The notes under the pieces were generated by a model. The model was given only the letters and a program-made list of their open reading frames with translations, made no database searches and was not told the origin of the DNA. Shown piece after piece: positions 14,543 through 21,830 of a stretch of 33,759 nucleotides of DNA. The translations under genes and the position numbers were made by a program. The DNA comes from a virus, in IMG/VR virus record IMGVR_UViG_3300029787_000179, positions 1 through 33,759 of that record; one strand, written 5' to 3'. Within the stretch, counting starts at the first letter, position 1. The number at the start of each line of letters is the position of its first letter.

Positions 14543-15433
14543 ATGCCAGCTATAGGATTTAAATATCCAGAGGGAGATACTATAACATTTGAAGATGCTC
14601 TAGAGAATAATAAGCTAGACATTAATAGAATGGGTGTGTATCCTACAGCTCTAAGAGAGATGGCTAAACAGAGAGATCCAGATAGAAAGCCATCTGTTAC
14701 AGAGCTACTCAATGGCACTTGCCAATCCTACTTACAGAGAACTACAGAATATTATCTAGACCCACAAGACCTAGCATTTTCTCTAGCAGGTACTCTACAT
14801 CATAATAAGTTAGAGAGTAACGCTGATGAGACAGATGCTGAGATAAATGTAGAGGGATTAGATATAACTGGTATTGTAGACTTGTACGACAGCCAGACAA
14901 AGTCTTTGATAGACTATAAGAATACTGGCTCTTATAAAGCTGCTCAAGTACTGGGTATGGAGTTCTTCTTAGAAGATGACCCTAGTGGTGCTGTCTATCT
15001 AAGAAGTGGTAAGTGGGGCAAGAAAGGCTCTCCAAAGAAAGTAAAGAGATTCTGGTCTAATCCAGAGAAAGCAGATTTTGGAGACTGGTCTTGGCAGATT
15101 AACATGTATAGATATATGTTAGAGTCTACTGGAAATCAAGTAGATAGCATGTATGTACAGATGACAGTTAGAGATGGTGGCATACTTGCAGCGAGAGACA
15201 GAGGTATAGACAGAAATATATATCTAGTTGAAGTGCCATACATACACAACGATCACTTACTAGAGTACTATAGAGACAAAAGAGATAGACTATTAGATGC
15301 TTTAGAGAGTAAGGTAACTCCAGAGAAGTGTAATAAAAGAGAAACGTGGGATGGTATGAAGTGTAAGAAGTATTGTGAAGTCAGACATCATTGTCCACAC
15401 GTAGACAATCGAGACATACTAGAAGGAAAATAA
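14543..15433 (+). CDS. Cas4/RecB-like PD-(D/E)XK nuclease with iron-sulphur cysteines
   Basis: This 296-aa nuclease has ITGIVDLYD then SLIDYKNTGS, the D...D-x-K core of PD-(D/E)XK enzymes, and a following QINMYRYML (the RecB-type motif with Gln). One Cys at 60 and three at the C-terminus (C274, C278, C284, with C263 nearby) match the split iron-sulphur cluster of Cas4 and AddB. It likely resects DNA ends to single strands for the annealing protein encoded next. It begins at ATG 14543, with the promoter at 14491 just upstream, and is separated from the next start by 1 nt. Confidence 0.85.
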   Translation: MPAIGFKYPEGDTITFEDALENNKLDINRMGVYPTALREMAKQRDPDRKPSVTELLNGTCQSYLQRTTEYYLDPQDLAFSLAGTLHHNKLESNADETDAEINVEGLDITGIVDLYDSQTKSLIDYKNTGSYKAAQVLGMEFFLEDDPSGAVYLRSGKWGKKGSPKKVKRFWSNPEKADFGDWSWQINMYRYMLESTGNQVDSMYVQMTVRDGGILAARDRGIDRNIYLVEVPYIHNDHLLEYYRDKRDRLLDALESKVTPEKCNKRETWDGMKCKKYCEVRHHCPHVDNRDILEGK

Positions 15434-15434
15434 T

Positions 15435-16004
15435 ATGAAAAGTAACATATTTGAAACATTAGATAAGATAGATGTCTCTACTCATACAGAGAAGAAAGGA
15501 CAGTTCAACTATCTAAGTTGGGCATGGGCAGTCAGAGAGCTACTTAGAGTGGCTCCAGAGGCTACCTGGACTGTACATGAGTGGGGATTAGAGGGTAATA
15601 AACAACCCTACATGCAGACAGAAGCAGGGTGCTTTGTAAAAGTATCTGTCTCTGTAAACAATATTGTTAGAGAACAAGTTCATCCAGTTCTTGACAATAG
15701 AAACCAACCTATTAAAAATCCAAATGCTTTCCAAGTAAATACATCTATACAAAGATGTCTAGCGAAAGCAATAGCTCTACATGGATTAGGATTGTATATA
15801 TTTGCTGGAGAAGATTTACCAGATACTAGGCTAGAAGAAGATAGTGTAAAAACACTAACTGATTTAGCAGAGAAAACTGGAGATGCAGATATAATGCAGA
15901 AGATAGATGAAAGTATAGCTAGTGGTAAGATTAACAAAACTAATGTAGTAGCTTATGAAGCTAGGCTACATAAATTAATAGACAACCCAAAGGAAGAAGG
16001 TTAA
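15435..16004 (+). CDS. Single-strand annealing recombinase, DUF1071/Sak3-like
   Basis: The 189-aa protein carries NYLSWAWAVRELLRVAPEAT near residues 25-44, an AGCFVKVSVSV strand and SIQRCLAKAIALHGLGLYIF at about 107-126. This pattern is known from DUF1071 / Sak3-type annealing proteins. It should anneal complementary single strands in phage recombination. It is directly between an end-resecting nuclease and an SSB-like protein, the classic arrangement. The C-terminal 60 residues are a charged linker and helix. The family name rests on recall of the core motif; another Rad52-like family is the alternative. Confidence 0.83.
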   Translation: MKSNIFETLDKIDVSTHTEKKGQFNYLSWAWAVRELLRVAPEATWTVHEWGLEGNKQPYMQTEAGCFVKVSVSVNNIVREQVHPVLDNRNQPIKNPNAFQVNTSIQRCLAKAIALHGLGLYIFAGEDLPDTRLEEDSVKTLTDLAEKTGDADIMQKIDESIASGKINKTNVVAYEARLHKLIDNPKEEG

Positions 16005-16586
16005 ATGAGTAACGTAGATACAATACTAGATAAGAGTACATCTGAAGCATACTACGATCCATCTATGGATTTTTCTGGTCTAATGCCAGAAGGAATGTAT
16101 AAAGCACATGCTACAGATTTAGTAATTAAAGAGAACATAGTTATCAAGAATAAATATATATCTGATATCTATGAAGTTAAGTTTGAGATAGCACCAGAGA
16201 ACGAAGAGAACACTTACGAAGATGATGGTAATGAGATTAGTGGCAAGACTTTCGTAGGTAAGGAGGTACGCTCTAAAGGTTTCTTTAGATTTAAGAAACC
16301 AGATAAGACTACTAATCCTAACTTAGAAGAAAATAGTGGATCGAATAAATCCTATATGGAGTTGATACAATCTTTTGGAATAGTATCAGAGCCAGATAGT
16401 GAGGGTAGATACTTCTTACCTGATGTAAACGAGAGCGATGTCGTAGGTATGCCAGTTGAGATAGAGGTAAAGCATAACGAATGGACAAACAGCGAGGGAG
16501 AGAAAGTTAAGACTCCAAAAGCTGTAGCTATTTTTAGGTGGGAAGGTCAAACTAAGAAAGATTTAACAGAAGATTTGCCTTTCTAG
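16005..16586 (+). CDS. Phage single-stranded DNA-binding protein-like
   Basis: This 193-aa protein is beta-rich in its middle (YEVKFEIAPENEEN, KTFVGKEVRSKGFFRFKKP, GMPVEIEVKHNEW), consistent with an OB fold. It ends in DLTEDLPF, an acidic tip with terminal Phe like the protein-docking tail of bacterial SSB. Its ATG follows the annealing protein stop directly. It would coat single strands and recruit the nuclease, annealer or helicase. OB strands cannot be confirmed without a model, but position and tail make SSB the best call. Confidence 0.75.
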   Translation: MSNVDTILDKSTSEAYYDPSMDFSGLMPEGMYKAHATDLVIKENIVIKNKYISDIYEVKFEIAPENEENTYEDDGNEISGKTFVGKEVRSKGFFRFKKPDKTTNPNLEENSGSNKSYMELIQSFGIVSEPDSEGRYFLPDVNESDVVGMPVEIEVKHNEWTNSEGEKVKTPKAVAIFRWEGQTKKDLTEDLPF

Positions 16587-16608
16587 TTGGTTGTTTGATT
16601 AGAGGAAC

Positions 16609-16636
16609 GGGGTGTGAGAATGTCTTCTTGCACCCC
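16609..16636 (+). other. 12-bp hairpin between SSB and a micro-ORF
   Basis: GGGGTGTGAGAA (16609-16620) pairs with TTCTTGCACCCC (16625-16636), including two G-U pairs, around a TGTC loop. No T run follows; instead a GGAG ribosome binding site begins a few nt later. It looks more like an mRNA stability or processing element than a terminator. Confidence 0.6.
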
Positions 16637-16650
16637 ACTTGGAGAAAATT

Positions 16651-16734
16651 ATGTATTATAAAAAATCATATTATAGCGTAGGGCATTTGATACTGCCCTT
16701 TCTTATACTTTGGTATTTAATACCAGCAACGTAG
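16651..16734 (+). CDS. 27-aa membrane micro-protein
   Basis: GGAG at 16641-16644 is 6 nt before ATG 16651. The peptide (MYYKKSYYSVGHLILPFLIL at the start) has a basic-aromatic N-terminus and one hydrophobic helix. A second small hairpin (AGGGCA/TGCCCT, 16680-16699) lies within it. Its stop TAG merges with the TAGGAG ribosome binding site of the next gene. It is too short for certainty, but spacing and composition favour a real peptide. Confidence 0.45.
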   Translation: MYYKKSYYSVGHLILPFLILWYLIPAT

Positions 16735-16742
16735 GAGAATAT

Positions 16743-16934
16743 ATGGACACACACAATATTAATAGTGCTTTGTCTACCGTAATGTCTTTGAATGGAATAA
16801 AAGATATAAAAAGAGTAAACATTAAAAGATCTTCAGAGACTGGAGAGCACTACATAAATTTTAAAGACCAATCTGATAGACAGTTTACACTTAAGGTAGA
16901 TGTAAATCACGAGGAGATGATAAGCGATGAATAG
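16743..16934 (+). CDS. Unknown 63-aa protein
   Basis: TAGGAG at 16732 sets the start at ATG 16743; the frame opens upstream without a site. The product (MDTHNINSALSTVMSLNGIK at the start) reads like a small alpha/beta domain with an acidic end (VDVNHEEMISDE). It overlaps the next gene by 8 nt. Function unknown. Confidence 0.6.
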   Translation: MDTHNINSALSTVMSLNGIKDIKRVNIKRSSETGEHYINFKDQSDRQFTLKVDVNHEEMISDE

Positions 16935-17181
16935 AATAACTATGGCAGAAGCATCAGAGGTAAATCCAGATAATATATTAGATATAGAATCTTTGATGAT
17001 AGAGAAAGGTAGTAGCACTACCAATGATGATATAAGGAATTTTATAAAATTTATATGCACCAAAGCTGAAGAAAGAGGATTGGTAGTTAGAAGAAAGGAC
17101 AGAGCTAATGAAGATATCAAAATGGATAGAGATAGAAAACGAAATGACAAGCATGATGGGATGGAAGAGGGGCATAGATGA
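16927..17181 (+). CDS. Unknown 84-aa protein
   Basis: It is coupled to the previous gene by an 8-nt overlap. The middle (NDDIRNFIKFICTKAEERGL) is a likely helix, and the C-terminus is a highly charged, disordered stretch of D, R, K and H. The next gene starts 74 nt before its end, so the tail may be an artefact of overlap or truly dual-coded. No family is recognised. Confidence 0.55.
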   Translation: MNRITMAEASEVNPDNILDIESLMIEKGSSTTNDDIRNFIKFICTKAEERGLVVRRKDRANEDIKMDRDRKRNDKHDGMEEGHR

Positions 17182-17335
17182 AATGGTCGATATCAAAAGA
17201 GAAGTTGCACCAAAAAAACCAATTGACGAACTCTCTCCAAGAGAAGATAAATTATTATTGTACAAGCTTAGACAACGATACGAAGGATATAGAGAGTATA
17301 AAAAAGAACTTGAATTTAAAAAATTATCATTTTGA
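17108..17335 (+). CDS. Unknown 75-aa basic helical protein
   Basis: AAGGA at good spacing precedes ATG 17108. The product ends in a strong basic helix (LYKLRQRYEGYREYKKELEF). A competing frame at 17178-17369 covers most of the same bases; I prefer this one for its ribosome binding site and more protein-like composition. Function unknown. Confidence 0.5.
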   Translation: MKISKWIEIENEMTSMMGWKRGIDEMVDIKREVAPKKPIDELSPREDKLLLYKLRQRYEGYREYKKELEFKKLSF

Positions 17336-17441
17336 AGAATTAAGAGAAATAGTGGAGAGGAGATATTAGATAATAATAACTTGTATGTGAGCAATGAATT
17401 ATATAATTGATCTGGTTGGCACCAATCTCCACTAAAAAATT

Positions 17442-17675
17442 ATGAAAAAAAGAAAAAACAAACCTACAATAAAAGAGATTCAGCTAGACTTGCAAACTGT
17501 GTATAGTGTAGTTAGGTCTATGGCAAACGAACTGCAGACTTTAAGAGTATTGATAGAACATTATTTAAATATGAAGAAAGATACTAAGAAGCTTGCAAAA
17601 TACATAGAATCAAAAGCAAAAGAGTTAGAAGATGAAAGCAAAGAATCTGAAAATAAAAAACACAAAACTACCTAA
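17442..17675 (+). CDS. Small coiled-coil protein
   Basis: This 77-aa protein has a basic start (MKKRKNKPTIKEIQ), then a leucine-rich coiled coil (VRSMANELQTLRVLIEHYLN) and a Lys/Glu tail. No clear ribosome binding site is seen. A weak promoter-like TTGTAT-15-TATAAT at 17381-17407 lies upstream. It overlaps the following zinc protein by 44 nt. Confidence 0.55.
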   Translation: MKKRKNKPTIKEIQLDLQTVYSVVRSMANELQTLRVLIEHYLNMKKDTKKLAKYIESKAKELEDESKESENKKHKTT

Positions 17676-17871
17676 GTTTTGCTCTAATTGTAAGGCAAAA
17701 AAAAGTGATAGATGGCATATATTATTGCTATGCGATAGTGATAGAATGAGTCCAAGGCACTATTTATTATGCGAATCTTGTTATCCATATTATGACAATG
17801 CTAGCCCAGACCATAAGTTTTGGATAGAAAGAAACATGGATAACTATGAGGATTGTGATCACTATGCCTAG
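17632..17871 (+). CDS. Zinc-finger-like 79-aa protein
   Basis: Cysteines are placed as FCSNCKAKK at the N-terminus and YLLCESCYPYYDN about 30 residues later, a likely four-Cys zinc site. A C-terminal segment with WIERNMDNYEDCDH follows. The start ATG 17632 has a purine-rich AGAAG site. It overlaps the resolvase-like gene by 8 nt. Probably DNA- or RNA-related by context only. Confidence 0.6.
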   Translation: MKAKNLKIKNTKLPKFCSNCKAKKSDRWHILLLCDSDRMSPRHYLLCESCYPYYDNASPDHKFWIERNMDNYEDCDHYA

Positions 17872-18166
17872 TAAGAGTAAACAAAAAGGAAACAGATTCG
17901 AAAAAGAATGTGTTGACAAAGCAATAGAAAAAGGCTTAGATTCTAAAAGAGCATGGGGCTCTGATGGCAGGTCTTTAGGAGAACATCCAGAGGTAGACTT
18001 GCTAATTAACAAACATAAAGCACAATGTAAAGTGAGAAAGAAGATAGCAAAATGGTTAACACCAACGAAAGAAGTGGACATACAGATAGTGAAAGAAGAC
18101 CGAGGGCAGATTTACGTAATCCAGAAGTACGAAGACTGGTTAGAGATGGTAAACTCTCTCTCGTAA
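17864..18166 (+). CDS. Holliday-junction-resolvase-like PD-(D/E)XK nuclease
   Basis: The preferred start is ATG 17864, giving 100 aa, rather than 6 codons upstream. The order KGNRFEKE (E13), then GSDGRSLGEHPEVDLLI (D45), then QCKVRKK (Q54, K56) matches the compact Hjc/archaeal-type resolvase and related phage endonucleases. It would resolve branched recombination or replication DNA before packaging. It sits between SSB and DnaB, consistent with that job. A nicking or HNH-free restriction-like role is possible. The next gene begins 115 nt before its end in another frame. Confidence 0.8.
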   Translation: MPSKSKQKGNRFEKECVDKAIEKGLDSKRAWGSDGRSLGEHPEVDLLINKHKAQCKVRKKIAKWLTPTKEVDIQIVKEDRGQIYVIQKYEDWLEMVNSLS

Positions 18167-18528
18167 TAGCAGCTGAAAATGGAACAAACTTAAGAACAAG
18201 TGATAGATCATATCAAAGAAGAGAGTATGCAAAGATAGAAGCATTGCTACATTACTTTGATGATGAGTGGTTTGATTTTGCTGGCATGAGAGCAGAGAAT
18301 AGATCAAAAGTAGTTCAGTCAAATGATAGAAGGTCTATGGATAGCAAACTAACACCAAGAAGATGCACTACATGTAATAGAGAATATCATAGAAATGGAT
18401 CAAAAAGCGGAGTAGAGTCAGTAGAATATCTAGACAAGAGTGTATTTGGTACAATAAGAATGGAAAAGAAAGAGTGTCCAGCATGCCAAGTAGAAAAGAA
18501 AAATGTCCCACTTGTGGATCGACAGTAA
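18052..18528 (+). CDS. Unknown 158-aa Cys-containing protein
   Basis: The frame begins inside the resolvase-like gene; the dual-coded part (RADLRNPEVRRLVRDGKLSL) looks protein-like, so I keep ATG 18052 although its ribosome binding site is weak. The middle is helical (REYAKIEALLHYFDDEWFDF). CTTC and CPAC pairs near the C-terminus could bind zinc. It overlaps the next gene by 46 nt. Given its place before the helicase, a replication accessory role is possible but unproven. Confidence 0.55.
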   Translation: MVNTNERSGHTDSERRPRADLRNPEVRRLVRDGKLSLVIAAENGTNLRTSDRSYQRREYAKIEALLHYFDDEWFDFAGMRAENRSKVVQSNDRRSMDSKLTPRRCTTCNREYHRNGSKSGVESVEYLDKSVFGTIRMEKKECPACQVEKKNVPLVDRQ

Positions 18529-18863
18529 AGAAACAAGAATATAAAAGTCAAATACAAACCAAGAGGATGCGATATAGTAAAGAGTGCTTGAGTCTTATAG
18601 ACCTTGCAATCAAAGAGATAAACGCATCTAGGTCAATCCAGTTAACAGATACAGATGTACATGCTTTTCTATCAGAGATAGATGGGTGTGATACAGATAT
18701 GATAGTTATGTCTTTAAACAATTACTTGAAGTCTAATGCACCTAGAGAAGGTAAGGGTCTAAGATACTTATCTGCGATAGTAACAAACAACAATTCAAGT
18801 AAAACTGTAAGAAAGAGAAACGAGTATCTGACTATGGATAGAATACCACCAAGGGTAGATTAG
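18483..18863 (+). CDS. Possible helicase-associated protein with short zinc motif
   Basis: GAAAGAG supports ATG 18483 (126 aa) over a GTG three codons upstream. CPTCGSTVKK follows the start. The C-terminal part (SLNNYLKSNAPREGKGLRYL, then SAIVTNNN) has a helical look. It is immediately upstream of DnaB (7-nt gap), where phages often place a helicase loader, but no AAA+ or known loader motif is visible. Function therefore remains open. Confidence 0.55.
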   Translation: MPSRKEKCPTCGSTVKKQEYKSQIQTKRMRYSKECLSLIDLAIKEINASRSIQLTDTDVHAFLSEIDGCDTDMIVMSLNNYLKSNAPREGKGLRYLSAIVTNNNSSKTVRKRNEYLTMDRIPPRVD

Positions 18864-18870
18864 AGGTTAT

Positions 18871-20259
18871 ATGCACAATATAGAAGCAGAAAAATCATTG
18901 CTATCTACAATGATGTTAGACCCATCTGTTATCGATGTGGTCAGAAGATGGATAGAAGAAGACAATGTATTCTATGATAGATTCCATAAAGATATATGGA
19001 GAACTATATCAAGATTAAAAGATAAGAACGAATCTATAGATATGATATCTGTTGTACATAGCTTTCCTAAGAAAGATTATAAAGACAGAGAGATAGCGTA
19101 TGAGATATCTGGTATAGCTACTAGCGAAGCTACTACTAGCAATGCAGAGAGCTATGCAAGAATGGTTCATGAACATTATTTGAGAAGAAAAATGGTAGAG
19201 CATTCTCATAGATTGATCAAGAATGCTGAAGACAATCACAAAGACATAGACTCTCTTATCAATGATGTTAATTTAGATTCATCTAATCTTATAAATCTTA
19301 GACCATCTAAAAATGATTTTAACATAGATAAAACTCTAGAAGAAACCAATGACTCTATATTTAATAGTAGAGGTATAATAAAAACTGGTCTAGATAAATT
19401 AGATTCAGTAGTACATGGCATGACTAGAGGAGAGATAACTATTGTAGCAGGTAGACCAGCTAATGGTAAGACTACTGTCGCTGCAAATATAGCTAGACAA
19501 TTAGTATTGTCTGGCAAGAGAGTGGTTATGTTTAATCGTGAGATGCCTAACATAGAGATGATGAAAAAGTTTATAGCTATGGAATCAGATACTATCTCTT
19601 ATAGAGGTTTGAGAAGTGGCACTAAGTCTGTAAAACCAGAGGTAGACAAAGCAATAGAATATATTAGAAATAATTACAAAGATAATTTATTTATGTATGA
19701 CTCGATAAGAGATATGCATGATACGTTTAGCGAGATAACAAGAATAAAACCAGACGTTGTTATTGATGACCATATTGGATTGATTGAATACCCATCAAAT
19801 GACAATCGTGATTTAAGGCATAAGATTCGTGATACAACTATGCGTTACAAATGGCTTGCAAAAGGCAACGACATGTGCGTAATTTTAGTATCACAATTAA
19901 ACAGAAACATTGAGCATAGGATCGATTCAACACCAAGACTATCAGACCTTGCAGAGTCTGGCTCTCTTGAGCAAGATGCAGAGATGGTAGTATTTACACA
20001 CTATCCTTATGTATCTAGATATGGTGCAGAGGATTCTAATGGTAGGATATGGATGCCAAACGAGATGATGCTTATTGTTTCTAAGAATAGATATGGTACT
20101 CCAGGTTCTGTAGAACTAGGATATTCTGGAGATAGCTGTAAGTTATTCAACGATATAAAAGAAGCAACCATACATGAAAAAAATAAGAACTCAATAGAGC
20201 TAGAAGGACAGATAAGGATTGAAGAAGATAATAGTCAAGTCAATACTAGATCATTATAA
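18871..20259 (+). CDS. dnaB: DnaB-type replicative helicase
   Basis: The 462-aa protein has the DnaB N-terminal helical domain (HNIEAEKSLLSTMMLDPSVI) and a RecA-fold ATPase. Walker A is GRPANGKTT at 194-202, then RVVMFNREMP, Walker B is VVIDDHIG at D299-D300, and the sensor VILVSQLNR follows at about 337-345. It would unwind the phage fork 5'-3' as a hexamer. No primase domain or separate primase or polymerase is in the window, so host DnaG and polymerase are probably used. Its end overlaps the HExxH gene by 41 nt. Confidence 0.93.
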   Translation: MHNIEAEKSLLSTMMLDPSVIDVVRRWIEEDNVFYDRFHKDIWRTISRLKDKNESIDMISVVHSFPKKDYKDREIAYEISGIATSEATTSNAESYARMVHEHYLRRKMVEHSHRLIKNAEDNHKDIDSLINDVNLDSSNLINLRPSKNDFNIDKTLEETNDSIFNSRGIIKTGLDKLDSVVHGMTRGEITIVAGRPANGKTTVAANIARQLVLSGKRVVMFNREMPNIEMMKKFIAMESDTISYRGLRSGTKSVKPEVDKAIEYIRNNYKDNLFMYDSIRDMHDTFSEITRIKPDVVIDDHIGLIEYPSNDNRDLRHKIRDTTMRYKWLAKGNDMCVILVSQLNRNIEHRIDSTPRLSDLAESGSLEQDAEMVVFTHYPYVSRYGAEDSNGRIWMPNEMMLIVSKNRYGTPGSVELGYSGDSCKLFNDIKEATIHEKNKNSIELEGQIRIEEDNSQVNTRSL

Positions 20260-20608
20260 CTTACATCCAGTTATTATATTGGATAAAGATTTAGATGTAA
20301 AAGCAAAATACATACCAGAAGAAGATAAGGTAATTATTAAAGATATACCACCAGAGAAAACCAATCCAAAAGATATGTTTATTACTGTATTACATGAAGC
20401 AAAACATATGTTAGATGCTAGGAATCTAGGTATTAGCAAGTTTCTTAAAAAGTATGCACAAGCTGGTACAGTAGCTGTATACTGTGATAAAGACTACCAT
20501 GATGATAACAAGTGGGAGATTAGAGCAGAGAAGTGGGCACACAAAGAATACAATGGGTATTGGTCTGAAGATAGAGAAGAAACTAAAGGGGCAAAGTTTT
20601 TAAGCTAA
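20219..20608 (+). CDS. Putative HExxH zinc metallopeptidase-like protein, TTG start
   Basis: The 129-aa protein has VLHEAKHMLD: His59, Glu60 and His63 form an HExxH zinc site, and Glu100 or Glu104 in WEIRAEKWAHKE could be the third ligand. This layout resembles small M78 (ImmA/IrrE-like) or similar proteases. It starts at TTG 20219 with AGAAGGA 10 nt upstream, inside the DnaB gene. As the last gene of the rightward block, it could cleave a phage or host regulator. The sequence gives no substrate. It could also be an inactive zinc-binding protein. Confidence 0.65.
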   Translation: MKKIIVKSILDHYNLHPVIILDKDLDVKAKYIPEEDKVIIKDIPPEKTNPKDMFITVLHEAKHMLDARNLGISKFLKKYAQAGTVAVYCDKDYHDDNKWEIRAEKWAHKEYNGYWSEDREETKGAKFLS

Positions 20609-20690
20609 GCCCCTCTAGCCTAGGAGGGAGAGAGAGAAAAGTTTTTCCTTATAGAGTGCAGTCATATTGCCTCTTTACTTGTGCAAAGAA

Positions 20691-20725
20691 AGAGGGTGTA
20701 GTAGTCGAGCTATGCCCTCTTTTTA
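20691..20725. terminator. Terminator between converging operons
   Basis: An 11-bp stem (20691-20701 with 20710-20720, two G-U pairs) with an 8-nt loop is followed rightward by TTTTTATTTT. Leftward the continuation is TCTTTCTTT, so it may work weakly in both directions. CCTCTTT at 20670-20676 can pair with AAAGAGG at 20689-20695 instead, an alternative fold that would break the terminator stem. Confidence 0.8.
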
Positions 20726-21106
20726 TTTTGTAAGTTGCTCTACTAACCTAGATATAAAATTTTCAGTCCCTGGCTTTACAGCTCCCATAGAAGAATACTG
20801 ACCCATTCCTTGTTGAAGTTGTCTCATAATCATATTCTCAGCTGGATCTTTAGATCCTTTTGCTAAGTCAGATATCATCTTTGCAATCTTTCCAGAAGAT
20901 GCTGGTATCAAAGTAGCAGCTTCTAATAACCCTAACCCAGGAGCAACTATAACTGGTCTAGCTTGACTCATAGTAAGTTGAGCTGGAGTATTGTTTGCTC
21001 TCATAGACATACCCACTTCTACATTAGTATTGTCTGATTGTGCTTGAGCTAAAAACTGACTTAAGTCAGAAGCTCTTAATATATCGTCTATTGATTTTTC
21101 ATTCAT
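20723..21106 (-). CDS. Unknown 127-aa protein, last gene of the right operon
   Basis: The product (MNEKSIDDILRASDLSQFLA at the start) is Met-, Gln- and Ala-rich, with a hydrophobic stretch VIVAPGLGLLEAATLIPASS and a Gln/Met-rich helix (ENMIMRQLQQGMGQYSSMG). It shares this Gln/Ala-rich style with the internal virion proteins of the same operon and may be a minor virion or ejection component. That is inference from composition and position. Confidence 0.6.
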   Translation of the reverse strand: MNEKSIDDILRASDLSQFLAQAQSDNTNVEVGMSMRANNTPAQLTMSQARPVIVAPGLGLLEAATLIPASSGKIAKMISDLAKGSKDPAENMIMRQLQQGMGQYSSMGAVKPGTENFISRLVEQLTK

Positions 21107-21110
21107 AATA

Positions 21111-21434
21111 TTACCATTTTACTTTATCTGCCCACCAAGCTGCAGACATTTTACCTCTTGCTATATTCTTTCTATGTCTAGCTTTGAATGACTTTCTCTT
21201 GGCTTTCATTCTAGCAGACTCACCTTTCTTTGGTTTACCAGCAGTACCAGATAGAGTTCCTACCTTTTTACCTTGCTGACCAAAGCGTATAGTTTTGATC
21301 TTAGTTCCCTCTTTTGCAACCACGACATGAGACTTTGTAGGATGGCTAGGAGTTCTCTTAGGTTTGTTGTAACCAGAAACACCAGCCTTAGCTAGTCTCG
21401 AATCTTTCTTCTTTCCTCTCTTTTTAGAAGCCAT
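21111..21434 (-). CDS. Conserved basic phage protein, DUF6321-like
   Basis: The 107-aa protein starts KKRGKKKDSRLAKAG and has TKSHVVVAKEGTKIKTIRFG followed by QQGKKVG, then FKARHRKNIARGKMSAAWWA. I recognise this SH-V...IRFGQQG...FKARH...WA pattern from proteins shared by phages and some large algal viruses (I believe DUF6321). The function is not known to me. It starts in a TAATG overlap with the 42-aa gene and is one of six lysine-rich products here. Confidence 0.72.
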   Translation of the reverse strand: MASKKRGKKKDSRLAKAGVSGYNKPKRTPSHPTKSHVVVAKEGTKIKTIRFGQQGKKVGTLSGTAGKPKKGESARMKAKRKSFKARHRKNIARGKMSAAWWADKVKW

Positions 21435-21562
21435 TACTTCTTCTTTTTTCTAGCTTTAGATTTTAATATTTTATTTTGAAGATTCTTTGGTAATGTCTTT
21501 TGCTTTGCAGTTAGACCATTCATTTTCTTTTTACCGTTTTTCTTTTTATGCTTTCCTGGCAT
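21434..21562 (-). CDS. 42-aa lysine-rich peptide
   Basis: It runs from ATG 21562 to TAA overlapping the next ATG. The start is MPGKHKKKNGKKKMNGLTAK and the end is SKARKKKK; over a third of residues are Lys. It is preceded by AGGAAGG, a reasonable site. Probably nucleic-acid binding, like its neighbours, or a protein packaged with the genome. Confidence 0.55.
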   Translation of the reverse strand: MPGKHKKKNGKKKMNGLTAKQKTLPKNLQNKILKSKARKKKK

Positions 21563-21575
21563 TTTATTATCCTTC

Positions 21576-21830
21576 CTATTTTACTACCTGATAACCTGAA
21601 TCTGTTATTATCTTTCTAACTTCTATCAAGTCTAAAGGCACTTTGTCTTTTATTGTTATTGTTATAACACCTTTTTTTAAATCTACTTTTACATTCTCTA
21701 CAGCTTCTAGTTTAGATATATTCTTTTTTATACCTTGAGCACAAAAAGAACATACCATCCCTTTAACTTCTATTTGCACATAAGTTGGCATAGCAAAAAC
21801 AAGGCTTAAAAATAATAGTATTCTATACAT
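21576..21830 (-). CDS. Secreted heavy-metal-associated (MerP/CopZ-like) protein
   Basis: The 84-aa protein has an N-terminal signal segment (MYRILLFLSLVFAMPTYVQ). A full HMA fold follows, with metal-binding GMVCSFCAQGIKK (Cys27, Cys30), strand AVENVKVDLKKGVITITI and a closing SGYQVV. The fold binds copper, mercury or similar ions through CxxC, and export makes it MerP-like. It starts directly after the stop of the 101-aa basic gene. Among virion-type genes this is unexpected. It may be host-derived and supply or sequester metal during infection. Confidence 0.8.
   Translation of the reverse strand: MYRILLFLSLVFAMPTYVQIEVKGMVCSFCAQGIKKNISKLEAVENVKVDLKKGVITITIKDKVPLDLIEVRKIITDSGYQVVK

Noticed and set aside
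17178-17369. 63-codon rightward frame overlapping the 75-aa gene
   Set aside because: Most of it is the same DNA in another frame. The frame at 17108 has a better ribosome binding site and a more protein-like sequence, though the alternative cannot be excluded.
5069-17430. A 13-base repeat (accaatctccact) near 5069 and 17418
   Set aside because: Several repeats of this length are expected by chance in a sequence of this size.
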